64,000 nt of DNA from Sneathia sanguinegens (GCF_001517935.1 NZ_LOQF01000002.1:118206-182205); one strand, 5' to 3'; shown: positions 7,612-16,429, counted from the stretch's first letter. The notes: generated by a model from the letters alone, not told the origin. Program-made: numbers and translations.

Positions 7612-8429
7612 TATTTTTTACCCCCTTTTACTATTAATACTATTTTTATTTTTGAATAATTATAATTTGGTCTAAATATTAACTCCCTTGTTTGTTTAAA
7701 TAAATCCCTATTTTTAACATAATATGCTCCAATATTTATATCTTTCAAAATGGTATCACTTATTCCTGAAGTTTTAATAGAAAACATATTATTTTTATCT
7801 ATATCTATTTCTTTATTATAGTTTTTCACAGAAAAAGTACCATTTCCATTTCCTCTTAAAATAACGGGATCTTCATCATTTATTATAGCACTTATCTTTA
7901 AATCTCTGTTTGTTAAAAGACTAACTTCAGAATATGTATTTTCCAATTTTGTAATCTTACCTATCATAGTTCCATCATATATTACAACTTGATTTAATGC
8001 AAGTCCATCATTTCTACCCTTAGAGATATATATAAGCCCTTCATCTTTATAATCCGCCAATATTACTTCAGCAATTTCAGTATCAAATGGCAAATTTTCT
8101 TTTAAATTCAGTGTGTTTCTTAATTGATTATTTTCTTCTTTTAACATTTCCATTTGATTCAAATTCAATTCAGCCCTTTGATAATTTTCTTGAAGTTTTT
8201 TATAATCTTCAATATATTTATCAGAATTTGAAACTATGTCAATTTTTTGCTTAAAATTTATAGCATCCTTATACATGCTTCTTTTATATTTTACAAAATT
8301 GAAATTAACTTTTTCTACTATAATAGTATATCCATTTACTATTTTTTTTCTTATAAAGAAGAAAATAATAATAACTATTACTAATATTATTATTTTTTTC
8401 CTATTTTTCTTTTTATATCTATTTCCCAT
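7611..8429 (-). CDS. mreC: Rod shape-determining protein MreC
   Basis: A 272-residue bitopic periplasmic scaffold of the elongasome. It has a basic N-terminus, a membrane helix (about 12-27), a coiled coil (about 60-105, YKKLQENYQRAELNLNQ then EENNQLRNTLNL) and two beta domains. AEVILADYKDEGLIYISKGRNDGL and TMIGKITKLENTYSEVSLLTN (split here for length: TMIGKITKLENTYSEV, SLLTN) are the family signature. It heads the nine-gene operon. MreB lies separately at 12.4-13.4 kb, and MreD is not seen here. Confidence 0.93.
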   Translation of the reverse strand: MGNRYKKKNRKKIIILVIVIIIFFFIRKKIVNGYTIIVEKVNFNFVKYKRSMYKDAINFKQKIDIVSNSDKYIEDYKKLQENYQRAELNLNQMEMLKEENNQLRNTLNLKENLPFDTEIAEVILADYKDEGLIYISKGRNDGLALNQVVIYDGTMIGKITKLENTYSEVSLLTNRDLKISAIINDEDPVILRGNGNGTFSVKNYNKEIDIDKNNMFSIKTSGISDTILKDINIGAYYVKNRDLFKQTRELIFRPNYNYSKIKIVLIVKGGKK

Positions 8430-8458
8430 TATTTCACTCTTTCGTTGTTTTATTAATT

Positions 8459-8467
8459 ATTATACCA
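8459..8467 (-). promoter_or_regulatory. Extended -10 promoter of the mreC operon
   Basis: Minus-strand TGGTATAAT about 30 nt upstream of mreC, with a weak TTTAAT 17 nt further up. It drives the run mreC to lolD, whose genes overlap or lie within 4 nt of each other. Confidence 0.55.
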
Positions 8468-8499
8468 TATTTTAACTAGATATTAAAGAAATTAAATAT

Positions 8500-8528
8500 T
8501 TGACATTTTTCTTAATTTCTGCTATTAT
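8500..8528 (+). promoter_or_regulatory. Promoter of the riboswitch/NCS2 permease transcript
   Basis: TTGACA (8500-8505), 17 nt, TATTAT (8523-8528). The start would be near 8535, leaving a leader of about 210 nt. Confidence 0.75.
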
Positions 8529-8562
8529 CTAAGCACAAAGACAAAAAAAATAACTTAAAAGA

Positions 8563-8652
8563 GAAAGTGTGTCTAGGGTTCATTAGACCGAGCGACACAG
8601 GTGCAAAATATTGCATTACACCTAAAGGATAAAAGCCTAGGAGGTAGGTTTC
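8563..8652 (+). ncRNA. ykkC subtype-2 riboswitch aptamer (PRPP or ppGpp class)
   Basis: The leader carries the ykkC-family core: GTGTGTCTAGGGTTC, then CCGAGCGACAC, a GGTGCA...TGCATTACACC hairpin (8600-8622) and AGGATAAAAGCCT. GTGTC (8569-8573) pairs with GACAC (8594-8598). The flanking 5' GAAAG and 3' GTTTC are features of the PRPP/ppGpp subtypes; I recall guanidine-I aptamers as lacking the GAAAGUGU opening and the pairing 3' GUUUC. Its place before a purine permease favours PRPP. The ligand is an inference; PRPP and ppGpp aptamers differ by very few bases. Confidence 0.8.
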
Positions 8653-8686
8653 ACTTGGAGCCTACCTTCTAGGCTTTGTATTTTTT
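8632..8686 (+). terminator. Riboswitch expression platform: intrinsic terminator
   Basis: A strong hairpin: AAAGCCTAG-G-AGGTAGG (8632-8648) pairs with CCTACCT-T-CTAGGCTTT (8661-8677), followed by GTATTTTTT. Its 5' arm is the 3' part of the aptamer, so ligand binding should block the terminator. That predicts a genetic ON switch. Confidence 0.8.
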
Positions 8687-8743
8687 GTGAACAAGTTTCC
8701 TTTTAAGTTATTTTTTTAAAAATGATCTTGAGGAGGATTATTT

Positions 8744-10054
8744 ATGAGAACATTTTTAGAAAATTTCTTTAAACTTAAAGAAAATTCATCTTCTGTTAAA
8801 ATTGAAATTTTAGCAGGTATTACAACTTTTATGACAATGGCTTACATTTTAATTGTAAATCCAACTATTTTATCTGAAACTGGTATGGATAAGGGAGCAG
8901 TATTTACTGCTACAGCTATTTCAGCATTTATTGCAACTGTAATTATGGCTTTAACTGCAAATTATCCTTTTGCACTTGCACCAGGTATGGGGCTTAATGC
9001 ATACTTTGCATATACTATAGTTCTTGGTAAAGGTTTAAGTTGGCAATTTGCTTTAACTGCAGTTTTAATTGAAGGTATTATATTTATAATATTAACTTTT
9101 TCAAATATTCGTGAAAAAATTGTAAATGCCATTCCTTTATCACTAAAAAATGCTGTTAGTGCTGGTATTGGACTATTCATAGCCTTCATAGGTTTATTCC
9201 AATCTGGTTTAGTTACAGTTGGTAAAGGTATACCTTTAACTTTAGGAAATTTAACAAGTGCTGAAGCTTTACTTACTATCTTTGGAATCTTCATTACACT
9301 TTTCTTAATGATTAAAAAAATACCAGGTGGTATCTTACTTGGTATGCTTATTACTACACTAATTGCAATTCCTTTACATGTTGCAAAAGTTCCTAGTCAC
9401 ATAATCGGTCTACCTTCTAGTATAGAACCAGTATTTTTCAAATTTGATTTTAAAAATATTTTTACATTTAACATGTTAGTTGCTGTATTTGCATTTTTAT
9501 TCGTTGATTTATTTGATACAGTTGGAACTTTAGTAGGAGTTGCTTCTAAAGCTGACATGCTAAATGAAAAAGGAGAACTTCCAAGAGCAAGACAAGCATT
9601 ATTTTCAGACGCTATTGGTACTACTGTAGGTTCTATTCTTGGTACTTCAACAGTTACAACTTTTGTTGAAAGTGCTACAGGAGTTGCTGAAGGTGGTAGA
9701 ACTGGATTAACTGCTCTTGTTACAGCTATTTTATTCTTAGTATCATTAATATTTGAACCAATTTTTTCTATAATACCTTCTTGTGCAACAGCATCAGCAC
9801 TTATAGTAGTTGGTTTATTTATGATAAGTAATGTTGTTAAAATTGATTTTAATGACTTTACAGAAGGTTTACCTGCTTTCCTTGCAATTATTATGATGCC
9901 TTTATCATATTCTATTGCAAATGGTATTGTATTTGGTATAATCTCATATACTGTTATAAAATTCATAACTGGAAAAGGAAAACAAGTTTCACTTGTAATG
10001 TATATATTAGCAATAATATTTGTACTTAGATATATTGTAGAAGCATTTATATAA
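8744..10054 (+). CDS. NCS2-family purine (hypoxanthine/guanine-type) permease
   Basis: A 436-residue inner-membrane proton symporter of the AzgA/PbuG branch of NCS2, with about 12-14 helices. Family landmarks are GITTFMTMAYILIVNP at about 25-40, FALAPGMGLNAYFAYT at about 80-95, and VDLFDTVGTLVGVA with the acidic residues of the substrate region. GSILGTSTVTTFVESATGV follows, the AzgA-type signature. It imports nucleobases for PRPP-dependent salvage. The ribosome-binding site GAGGAGG is strong. The PRPP-class riboswitch upstream fits: import is useful only when PRPP is available. Confidence 0.92.
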   Translation: MRTFLENFFKLKENSSSVKIEILAGITTFMTMAYILIVNPTILSETGMDKGAVFTATAISAFIATVIMALTANYPFALAPGMGLNAYFAYTIVLGKGLSWQFALTAVLIEGIIFIILTFSNIREKIVNAIPLSLKNAVSAGIGLFIAFIGLFQSGLVTVGKGIPLTLGNLTSAEALLTIFGIFITLFLMIKKIPGGILLGMLITTLIAIPLHVAKVPSHIIGLPSSIEPVFFKFDFKNIFTFNMLVAVFAFLFVDLFDTVGTLVGVASKADMLNEKGELPRARQALFSDAIGTTVGSILGTSTVTTFVESATGVAEGGRTGLTALVTAILFLVSLIFEPIFSIIPSCATASALIVVGLFMISNVVKIDFNDFTEGLPAFLAIIMMPLSYSIANGIVFGIISYTVIKFITGKGKQVSLVMYILAIIFVLRYIVEAFI

Positions 10055-10056
10055 TT

Positions 10057-10097
10057 AAAAAAGCGATTATGAATAAAAATCATAATCGCTTTTTTTT
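10057..10097. terminator. Bidirectional terminator between NCS2 permease and transglutaminase-like gene
   Basis: 15-bp arms (AAAAAAGCGATTATG / CATAATCGCTTTTTT) with a 9-nt loop between convergent genes and A/T runs on both sides. Confidence 0.85.
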
Positions 10098-11004
10098 ATT
10101 TGATATTTATATAAATCATCTTTCCAAATTTATCATCTACAATATTTACATTATATACTTTATTATCTCCAATAGTTTTTCTTATTACATCAAATATTGT
10201 TTCTCCATCTATGACACCATCATAAAATATTTTAAATTCTCTTTGTTTAGAAATTTTTTCTTTTAATGCTTTTTTTAAATCTTCAATATTTTCTATTAAA
10301 CCTTCGCCATTTGTATATTTAATTTTTGACCTAGGATAATCTTTATATGCTTTTTCAAAATTTTCACTAGGTTTTTTTCTACTTTTAGCAATGAAACTAT
10401 CACTTCTTAAAAAATATATATAATTAAATTCGGAATTTTCAATAGGATCATCCCAAGTTACATCAACATTATACCAAACTCCGTCTACTTTGACCTTATT
10501 CCAAGAATGATCTTTATTACTTAATATTCTCACTTCTAAATTTGCTTTTCTACACATTTCATAAAATAAATTAGAATATGCATCACATACTCCACCTTTA
10601 CCTATTAGAATACTAAGCCATGTATAAACATTATACTCTTTTGAACTAGTTATGTATTCTGCTTTATTTGCAATATAATCATGTATAAGTTTTACTTTTT
10701 CATAATCTGTCATTCCGTCTTTTATATTTTCTTTTATCCAGTCGTTTAATTTTTTCATCCCTCTAATATATTGTTGTTTTGTAACTTCATATTTCATACT
10801 TAATTTTACTTCTGTTTTATTTTCATATGATGTAGTAAGCACACTAGATAAATATGCTAAATTTTCCATACAATTTTTAGATAAAATTTCATTAACTTCA
10901 CTTCTTATTTTTTCATGTGAAAGAGAAGCTTCATCTTCATATTCAATATTTTCTTTAAAATTAAGTATATTTTCATTTAATTTTACTTGAGCAACTTGAT
11001 ACAT
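10096..11004 (-). CDS. Transglutaminase-like (papain-fold) protein
   Basis: A 302-residue protein with the bacterial transglutaminase-core triad: Cys in GKGGVCDAYSNLFYEMC, His in DHSWNKVKVDGVWYNVD and Asp in VDVTWDDP. Such domains act as cysteine peptidases or amidases, often on surface or wall peptides. The start at ATG 11004 (MYQVAQVK) follows GAGGG by 8 nt; the GTG at 11019 is part of that site. No signal peptide or membrane segment is seen, which is odd for this family. The last 70 residues form a separate mixed alpha/beta module. It is the last gene of the rpsB-mreB operon and overlaps the O-antigen-ligase-like gene. Confidence 0.8.
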   Translation of the reverse strand: MYQVAQVKLNENILNFKENIEYEDEASLSHEKIRSEVNEILSKNCMENLAYLSSVLTTSYENKTEVKLSMKYEVTKQQYIRGMKKLNDWIKENIKDGMTDYEKVKLIHDYIANKAEYITSSKEYNVYTWLSILIGKGGVCDAYSNLFYEMCRKANLEVRILSNKDHSWNKVKVDGVWYNVDVTWDDPIENSEFNYIYFLRSDSFIAKSRKKPSENFEKAYKDYPRSKIKYTNGEGLIENIEDLKKALKEKISKQREFKIFYDGVIDGETIFDVIRKTIGDNKVYNVNIVDDKFGKMIYINIK

Positions 11005-11977
11005 CTTTTTTTCCCTCACTATTAAATAACATTAAAAATAATAAGGCTGTTTGAGGCCAAAAAATAGTATAATCTGCTAGACCATGTATAAGTACCAACA
11101 CTAATAATAATAATCTTTTTTTATTTAATCTTATATGTCTTAATACATAAATTACATAAATCAAACCTAAAATACCAAAACTTAGTATAAACTCAATTAA
11201 AATATTATGTGTATGCGGATATACATGCTTTGAGTATTCGTAAAAATATGTTGGTCCATGTCCAAAATATATACCAGTCTTTATAGCTTTTATTCCTAAT
11301 TGATATATCCACAATCGTAAGTCAAGATAGGTACTAATAGTATCAGATCTAACGAAGGGTAGTATTCCCTTATATACCAAATAAAAATATATTAAAGCTA
11401 TTACAATAGAACTTATTCCTAATGTCCTATTTTTGAAAAATATACTAAGAGTATATGTAATAACCAAAGCAATTACTGCAAATCTAGAACCTGTTAATAT
11501 TAGTGCTATTATAAATACCACTAAATATTTTCTATCATATTTTTTAAAACTATATGCTAATATTAATAAAGCTAAATAAGCTCCATAATAATTTGGATTA
11601 AAAAAACTATAAATTCCTGCTCTATGATTTAATAACAATGAAAAAATTATTTCAATTAAGCCCATTATAGCCGAGTATTTAACTATCACAGAAAAATTTA
11701 ACAAATTACTAATATCACTTAGATAAAAAAATACTATCAGTGCTATATTAGTTGCAATTCCAAGATAATTTTTGTAACATACACATACTAGTATATTTAA
11801 AAGGAATAATATATATATAGATTTAAATTTTAAATTATATCTTTTATATAAAGAATAAGCCACTATTACTAACATTATGGCCATTGAAGCTATATATGAA
11901 ACACCTAGTAATATTGATAGACAGAATAAAAGCCAAACTAATACTTTATCTTCCTGTACTTCCAAAGCCACCTTCAC
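10973..11977 (-). CDS. O-antigen ligase/polymerase-like membrane protein (Wzy_C family)
   Basis: A polytopic protein of up to 334 residues with about 10-11 membrane helices. The late loop FGHGPTYFYEYSKHVYPHTHN followed by ILIEFILSFGILGLIYVIYV is the Wzy_C signature (H.HN..l..l...G..gl) of O-antigen ligases and polymerases. GSRFA earlier matches the conserved arginine. It probably acts on a lipid-linked glycan at the periplasmic face. The start is unsure: it is a GTG inside the end of dut (11977 or 11971) or TTG 11965. Confidence 0.75.
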   Translation of the reverse strand: MKVALEVQEDKVLVWLLFCLSILLGVSYIASMAIMLVIVAYSLYKRYNLKFKSIYILFLLNILVCVCYKNYLGIATNIALIVFFYLSDISNLLNFSVIVKYSAIMGLIEIIFSLLLNHRAGIYSFFNPNYYGAYLALLILAYSFKKYDRKYLVVFIIALILTGSRFAVIALVITYTLSIFFKNRTLGISSIVIALIYFYLVYKGILPFVRSDTISTYLDLRLWIYQLGIKAIKTGIYFGHGPTYFYEYSKHVYPHTHNILIEFILSFGILGLIYVIYVLRHIRLNKKRLLLLVLVLIHGLADYTIFWPQTALLFLMLFNSEGKKDVSSCSSKIK

Positions 11978-12374
11978 CTCTTAATGTTTCTGATAATTCC
12001 TCAACTTCAATAAATTCTTCTTGAATATATGGCATAAATATTATTTGTGCTATTCTTTCTCCATGTTTTATTTCTTTAATTTCATTTGTTTGATTATATA
12101 AAGGAACCATAATTTCTCCCCTATAATCACTATCTATAACTCCAACTTTATTAGCTGGTGCTAAACCTTTTTTTGTAGCTAAACCACTTCTTGCAAAAAC
12201 CAAACCTACTAAAGTTTCTTTAATTTCCATACAAATTCCTGTATGAATTAATTTTGTTTCAAATGGTTTTATAATAATTGTTTCATCGCAACAAGCATAT
12301 AAGTCTGCTCCTGCTGAAAACTTAGTACCATAAGTAGGTGTAATTGCCTTTTTATTTATTTTTTTTATTTTCAT
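11946..12374 (-). CDS. dut: dUTP diphosphatase
   Basis: A trimeric dUTPase that converts dUTP to dUMP and PPi, supplying dTMP synthesis and keeping uracil out of DNA. It has 142 residues with all five motifs: SAGADLYA, ARSGLA, the GVIDSDYRGE loop, ERIAQIIF and the C-terminal P-loop-like GGFGSTGR. Its ATG overlaps the mreB stop (TAATG). Confidence 0.96.
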   Translation of the reverse strand: MKIKKINKKAITPTYGTKFSAGADLYACCDETIIIKPFETKLIHTGICMEIKETLVGLVFARSGLATKKGLAPANKVGVIDSDYRGEIMVPLYNQTNEIKEIKHGERIAQIIFMPYIQEEFIEVEELSETLRGEGGFGSTGR

Positions 12375-13411
12375 TAATTTTCCCTCATTAGTAAAGTTTT
12401 TAATAATACCTTATTATCAAATGCTAAACCTGCACCAACAACAACTGATTCCAATGGTTTATCTGCTATTTTTACAGGAACTTTTGTTCTTTCTTCTATA
12501 TATTTATCCAAATTTTTTATTAATGCTCCTCCACCTGTTAATACTATACCATTATCTAATATATCTGCTGCTAATTCAGGTGGGCATTTACTTAGCACTT
12601 CTTTAACACTATCTACCATAGATTCAATTGTTCTACCTATAGCTTCTTGCACTTGATTAGCAGTTATTTCAAGCACATATGGTGTATTCGTAGTTAAAGA
12701 TCTACCCCTTATTGGTAAAACAGCATTTTTATCTTCTGGAACTTTAATAGCTGTTGCCAATTCTTTTTTTATCTTTTCAGCAGTTCTATCACCAATAACC
12801 AAGTTTAAATTTGTCTTAACATATCTTATAATATCTTGATCTAAAGTATTACCTGCCATTTTTATTGATTTGCTCACAACTATTTCATTAAGTGATAATA
12901 TCGCTATATCGGTAGAACCTCCACCTATATCTATAACCATACTTCCCATAGGTAGGGAAATATTGACGCCAGAACCTATTATAGCTGCTCTTCCTTCTTC
13001 TATAAGGTATATTCTTTTTGCACCACTTACAGATTCAAATAAAGCTCTTTTATCTACTGTATTAACTTCAATTGGAATACAAATCATTATATCTGGTTTG
13101 AATATAGAAACACCATAAACCTTTTTCATAAATTCAGTCAACATATCTCTTGCAGAATTATCATCAGAAATTACACCATCTTTCAATGGCTTAATAACTT
13201 TTATTACATCGGGATTTTTACCTAGCATTTCTCTTGCTTCTTTTCCAACTGCAATTATTTTATTAGTCTTTTTATCTCTAACAATTACAGATGGCTCATT
13301 TAAGACAATTTTTTTTCTTTGTCTATCATAAATTAAAACATTTGAAGTTCCCAAATCTATTGCTAATTTTTTACTAACTCTAAAAAAATTGAAAAATCTA
13401 TCTAATATCAT
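12374..13411 (-). CDS. mreB: Rod shape-determining protein MreB
   Basis: A bacterial actin of 345 residues. Phosphate loops are IDLGTSNVLIY near residue 19 and VIDIGGGSTDIAIL near 165. The adenosine motif is GIVLTGGGALIKNLDKY near 290. RFFNFFR at the N-terminus is an amphipathic membrane-anchor helix. It organises lateral wall growth with MreC, which is encoded elsewhere in the window. The gene belongs to the ribosome/pyrH/frr operon with an 10-nt gap after frr, which ties shape to translation genes. Confidence 0.97.
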   Translation of the reverse strand: MILDRFFNFFRVSKKLAIDLGTSNVLIYDRQRKKIVLNEPSVIVRDKKTNKIIAVGKEAREMLGKNPDVIKVIKPLKDGVISDDNSARDMLTEFMKKVYGVSIFKPDIMICIPIEVNTVDKRALFESVSGAKRIYLIEEGRAAIIGSGVNISLPMGSMVIDIGGGSTDIAILSLNEIVVSKSIKMAGNTLDQDIIRYVKTNLNLVIGDRTAEKIKKELATAIKVPEDKNAVLPIRGRSLTTNTPYVLEITANQVQEAIGRTIESMVDSVKEVLSKCPPELAADILDNGIVLTGGGALIKNLDKYIEERTKVPVKIADKPLESVVVGAGLAFDNKVLLKTLLMREN

Positions 13412-13421
13412 AATTTTTCCT

Positions 13422-13979
13422 CTATATGCTTAATAATTCTTTTTCTTTTTTAGCTAATATTTCATCAATTAAACCAACATATTTATCTGTTAATTTTTGA
13501 ACTTTAGTTTCCGCATTTTTTAATTCATCTTCTGTTATTTCACTATTTTTTTCAAATTTTTTCAATTGAGTATTTGCATCTTTTCTAATATTTCTAATAG
13601 CTACTTTTCCATCTTCTGAATCTTTTTTTACTATTTTTACATATTCTTTTCTTCTATCTTCTGTTAATTCTGGTAAAACTAATCTAATAACTCTTCCATC
13701 ATTTGAAGGTGTAAATCCTAAATTAGCTTTTAATATTTCTTTTTCTATAATTGGTATTAAAGATTTGTCCCAAGGATCTATCACAATAAGTCTGCTTTCA
13801 GGTGTTGAAATTGTTCCAACTTGATTTAAAGGTGTCATTTGTCCAAAATAATCAACTTTAACACCATCTATCATTGAAACATTTGCTCTTCCTGCTCTAA
13901 CATGTGAAAATTTAACCTTAGTCGCTTCTACAGCTTTTAACATCTTATCTTCAGTTTCTAATAAAAGATTCTCTATCAT
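13422..13979 (-). CDS. frr: Ribosome recycling factor
   Basis: Splits post-termination ribosomes with EF-G. It has 185 residues, the standard length. The start MIENLLLETEDKMLKAVEA is followed by FSHVRAGRANVSMIDGVKVDYFG and, later, LPELTEDRRKEYVKIVKKDSE, the conserved tip and coiled-coil segments. Follows pyrH by 12 nt. Confidence 0.97.
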   Translation of the reverse strand: MIENLLLETEDKMLKAVEATKVKFSHVRAGRANVSMIDGVKVDYFGQMTPLNQVGTISTPESRLIVIDPWDKSLIPIIEKEILKANLGFTPSNDGRVIRLVLPELTEDRRKEYVKIVKKDSEDGKVAIRNIRKDANTQLKKFEKNSEITEDELKNAETKVQKLTDKYVGLIDEILAKKEKELLSI

Positions 13980-13991
13980 ATTTCCTCCTAT

Positions 13992-14696
13992 TTATTTTAC
14001 TATAGTACCTATTTTTTCACCCTTAACTAATTTCAACATATTTCCTTCTGATAAGGCATCGAAAACAATTATAGGCATATTATTTTCTTTACACAATGAA
14101 AGGGCTGTTGCATCCATAACCTTTAAATTTTTTACAATTGCTTCTTCATAACTAACTTCTTCGTATTTTTTAGCATCGCTATATTTTAAAGGATCTTTAT
14201 CATATATTCCGTCAACCTTTGTTCCCTTTGCTAAAATATCTGCATGTATTTCAATTGCCCTTATTGCACCACCTGAATCTGTTGTGAAATATGGCATACC
14301 TGTACCGGCTGAAAAAATTACAATTCTTCCTTTTTCTAAATGTCTAATTGCTCTTCTTCTTATATATGGTTCTGCAATTTCTGGCATACTAATAGATGTC
14401 AATACTCTAGTTGGAACTCCTAAACTTTCTATAAAATTTTGAAGTGCCAAACCATTCATAATTGTTGCTAACATACCCATAGTATCTCCAGTTGCTCTAT
14501 CAACTCCATATTTTTCTCCTGATAATCCTCTAAAAATATTTCCACCACCTATTACAATGGCAACTTGAACAGAATTATCATGCAATTCCTTAATTTGTTT
14601 TGCAAAACTTAGTAATACTTCTTCATCAAAGCCAAAATTTTTTTTACCTGCTAAAGCTTCTCCACTCAATTTTAGCAATATTCTTCTATATTTCAT
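13992..14696 (-). CDS. pyrH: UMP kinase
   Basis: An amino-acid-kinase-fold UMP kinase (UMP to UDP), 234 residues. [13 protein letters not shown] is at the start, GGGNIFRG near 53, [12 protein letters not shown] near 70 and [17 protein letters not shown] near 135. It is placed in the near-universal order rpsB-tsf-pyrH-frr. A terminator between tsf and pyrH probably lowers its expression relative to the ribosomal genes. Confidence 0.97.
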   Translation of the reverse strand: MKYRRILLKLSGEALAGKKNFGFDEEVLLSFAKQIKELHDNSVQVAIVIGGGNIFRGLSGEKYGVDRATGDTMGMLATIMNGLALQNFIESLGVPTRVLTSISMPEIAEPYIRRRAIRHLEKGRIVIFSAGTGMPYFTTDSGGAIRAIEIHADILAKGTKVDGIYDKDPLKYSDAKKYEEVSYEEAIVKNLKVMDATALSLCKENNMPIIVFDALSEGNMLKLVKGEKIGTIVK

Positions 14697-14707
14697 AATT
14701 ACCTCTT

Positions 14708-14737
14708 TTAAAAAAAGGAGTTTAAGAAAACTCCTTT
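14708..14737 (-). terminator. Partial terminator between tsf and pyrH
   Basis: AAAGGAGTTT / AAACTCCTTT stem (14714-14723 with 14728-14737) with a T run on the minus strand. pyrH has no clear promoter of its own, so read-through is likely. Confidence 0.75.
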
Positions 14738-14747
14738 ATATAACCTG

Positions 14748-15656
14748 TTATTTTCCTGCAATTTGTGCAGCTACTTCTGCAGCGAAATCTTCTTCTTTCT
14801 TTTCTATACCTTCACCAACTTTGTATCTTACATATGCAACAACATCAACTGGTTTTAAAAATTCAGAAACAGTTTTTTTATCATCTCTAACATATTTTTG
14901 TTGTTTTAGACAATTTTCTTCATAGTATTTTCCAATTTTTCCAGATATTATTCTTTCAAGCATTTCAGGCTTTACTACCTTACCTTTTGCTTTTGATTCT
15001 TCAGCAAATTGAATTCTTAATACTTCTTCTTCTCTTTTCAAGTCTTCTGAACTTACTTGTTCTTTAGATAAGAATTTAGGATCCATTGCAGCAACATGCA
15101 TTGCAACTCCTCTTACCTTTTCAATATTTTCTTCAGTAGCTTCTCCCTTTGCCTTAACTAAAACACCGATTTTTCCACCCATATGTATATAGTCAACAAC
15201 AAAAGTATCACAACAACCTTTTAATACTTCAAATCTTCTTAAATTTAAATTTTCACCTATTTTTGCAATTAATTCTGTTAATTGAGCTTCAACAGTCTTT
15301 CCACCAAATTCTAATTTTTTAAGTTCTTCTACTGTTGTAATTTCTGTATCTAATGCTCTTTCTGTTAAAATGTTACCAAATTCTTTGAAATCTACATTTT
15401 TTGCAACAAAATCAGTTTCTGAATTGAATTCTAATATAACTGCTTTTTTATGATCTTCAGTTACTCTAGCAAATACTAAACCTTCTGCTGCTACTCTTCC
15501 TGATTTCTTTGCAGCTTTTGAAATTCCCTTTTCTCTTAACCAATCTATTGCTTTTTCTATATTTCCTTCATTTTCAGTTAAAGCTTTTTTACAATCAAGC
15601 ATTCCTGCTCCTGTTCTTTCTCTAAGTTCTTTAACTAAACTTGCCTTTATTTCCAT
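14748..15656 (-). CDS. tsf: Elongation factor Ts
   Basis: Nucleotide exchange factor for EF-Tu. It has 302 residues, with the UBA-like N-terminus KELRERTGAGMLDCKKALTE and the core TDFVAKN motif (NSETDFVAKN). YIHMGGKIGVLV is a family signature of the second half. The ATG overlaps the last base of the rpsB stop. Confidence 0.97.
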   Translation of the reverse strand: MEIKASLVKELRERTGAGMLDCKKALTENEGNIEKAIDWLREKGISKAAKKSGRVAAEGLVFARVTEDHKKAVILEFNSETDFVAKNVDFKEFGNILTERALDTEITTVEELKKLEFGGKTVEAQLTELIAKIGENLNLRRFEVLKGCCDTFVVDYIHMGGKIGVLVKAKGEATEENIEKVRGVAMHVAAMDPKFLSKEQVSSEDLKREEEVLRIQFAEESKAKGKVVKPEMLERIISGKIGKYYEENCLKQQKYVRDDKKTVSEFLKPVDVVAYVRYKVGEGIEKKEEDFAAEVAAQIAGK

Positions 15657-16429
15657 TACATTTCCTCCATAACTTCATCTTCTGAAAGAGTTGTAGTTTC
15701 TTCTTTTACTTCTTCTGTTTCTTCAAGAGTTTCTGTACCTTCAGCTCCTCCTTGTCCTTCTATAACTGCATTTGCAATTACTGAAGCAAATAAGGCAACT
15801 GATCTTATAGCATCATCATTTGCTGGTATTTTGTAAGTTACTAAGTCTGGATCTACATTAGTATCTATTAATGCTATTACTGGTATTCCTAATTTTGCAG
15901 CTTCTTGTAATGCTAAGAATTCTTTTTTAATGTCAACTACAAATAAAGCAGCTGGTAATTTTGACATACCCTTTATTCCACCAACATTTTTTTCAAGTTT
16001 TGCTAATTCTTTTCTTAATAAGCTTGCTTCTTTCTTAGTATATGCTGTGTCAAGTTCTCCACTTGCATCCATTTCTTCTAATTCATTTAATCTTTTAACT
16101 CTTGATTTGATAGTTTGTAGATTAGTTAAAAGTCCACCTAACCATCTTTGATTTACATAGAAACCACCACATCTTAATGCTTCATCTTTTACAGCATCTT
16201 GTGCTTGTTTCTTAGTTCCAACAAATAAAACTTTACCACCTTCACTTGCGATTTCTCTTACAAAATCATAAGCCTTTTCTGTCATTGTTAAAGTTTGTTT
16301 TAAATCTAAAATGTGTATACCATTTCTTTCTGCGTAGATATATGGTTTCATTTTAGGATTCCATCTCTTTGCTTGATGCCCAAAGTGTGCACCTGCTTCT
16401 AATAATTGTGTCATGCTTATTACAGCCAT
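15656..16429 (-). CDS. rpsB: 30S ribosomal protein S2
   Basis: 257 residues. The S2 hallmarks are present: [24 protein letters not shown] at the start (here [15 protein letters not shown]), GTKKQAQD near 72, [11 protein letters not shown] near 95 and the coiled-coil arm. The C-terminus has an acidic tail ([12 protein letters not shown]) beyond the globular domain. First gene of an eight-gene operon; a structured leader precedes it. Confidence 0.97.
   Translation of the reverse strand: MAVISMTQLLEAGAHFGHQAKRWNPKMKPYIYAERNGIHILDLKQTLTMTEKAYDFVREIASEGGKVLFVGTKKQAQDAVKDEALRCGGFYVNQRWLGGLLTNLQTIKSRVKRLNELEEMDASGELDTAYTKKEASLLRKELAKLEKNVGGIKGMSKLPAALFVVDIKKEFLALQEAAKLGIPVIALIDTNVDPDLVTYKIPANDDAIRSVALFASVIANAVIEGQGGAEGTETLEETEEVKEETTTLSEDEVMEEM

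Larger units (their letters stand above)
8544..8717 (+). repeat. 18-bp inverted repeat enclosing the riboswitch
   Basis: The arm at 8544-8561 (A7 then TAACTTAAAAG) and the arm at 8700-8717 (CTTTTAAGTTA then T7) are perfectly complementary. In RNA they would close the whole aptamer and terminator as one large outer stem. GAAA (8563-8566) and TTTC (8696-8699) extend it past a bulged A. The 3' arm ends in seven Ts. Confidence 0.75.

Noticed and set aside
8563..8652. Guanidine-I riboswitch reading of the ykkC element
   Set aside because: The GAAAGUGU opening, the pairing 3' GUUUC and the purine-permease context fit subtype 2; guanidine-I usually precedes efflux or urea-type genes.
8530..8743. 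Classical purine (guanine/adenine) riboswitch
   Set aside because: None of its conserved loop-loop sequences are present.
8962..10083. Minus-strand frames of 110 and 228 residues within the NCS2 gene
   Set aside because: They lie opposite a clear permease, lack ribosome-binding sites and show no family pattern.
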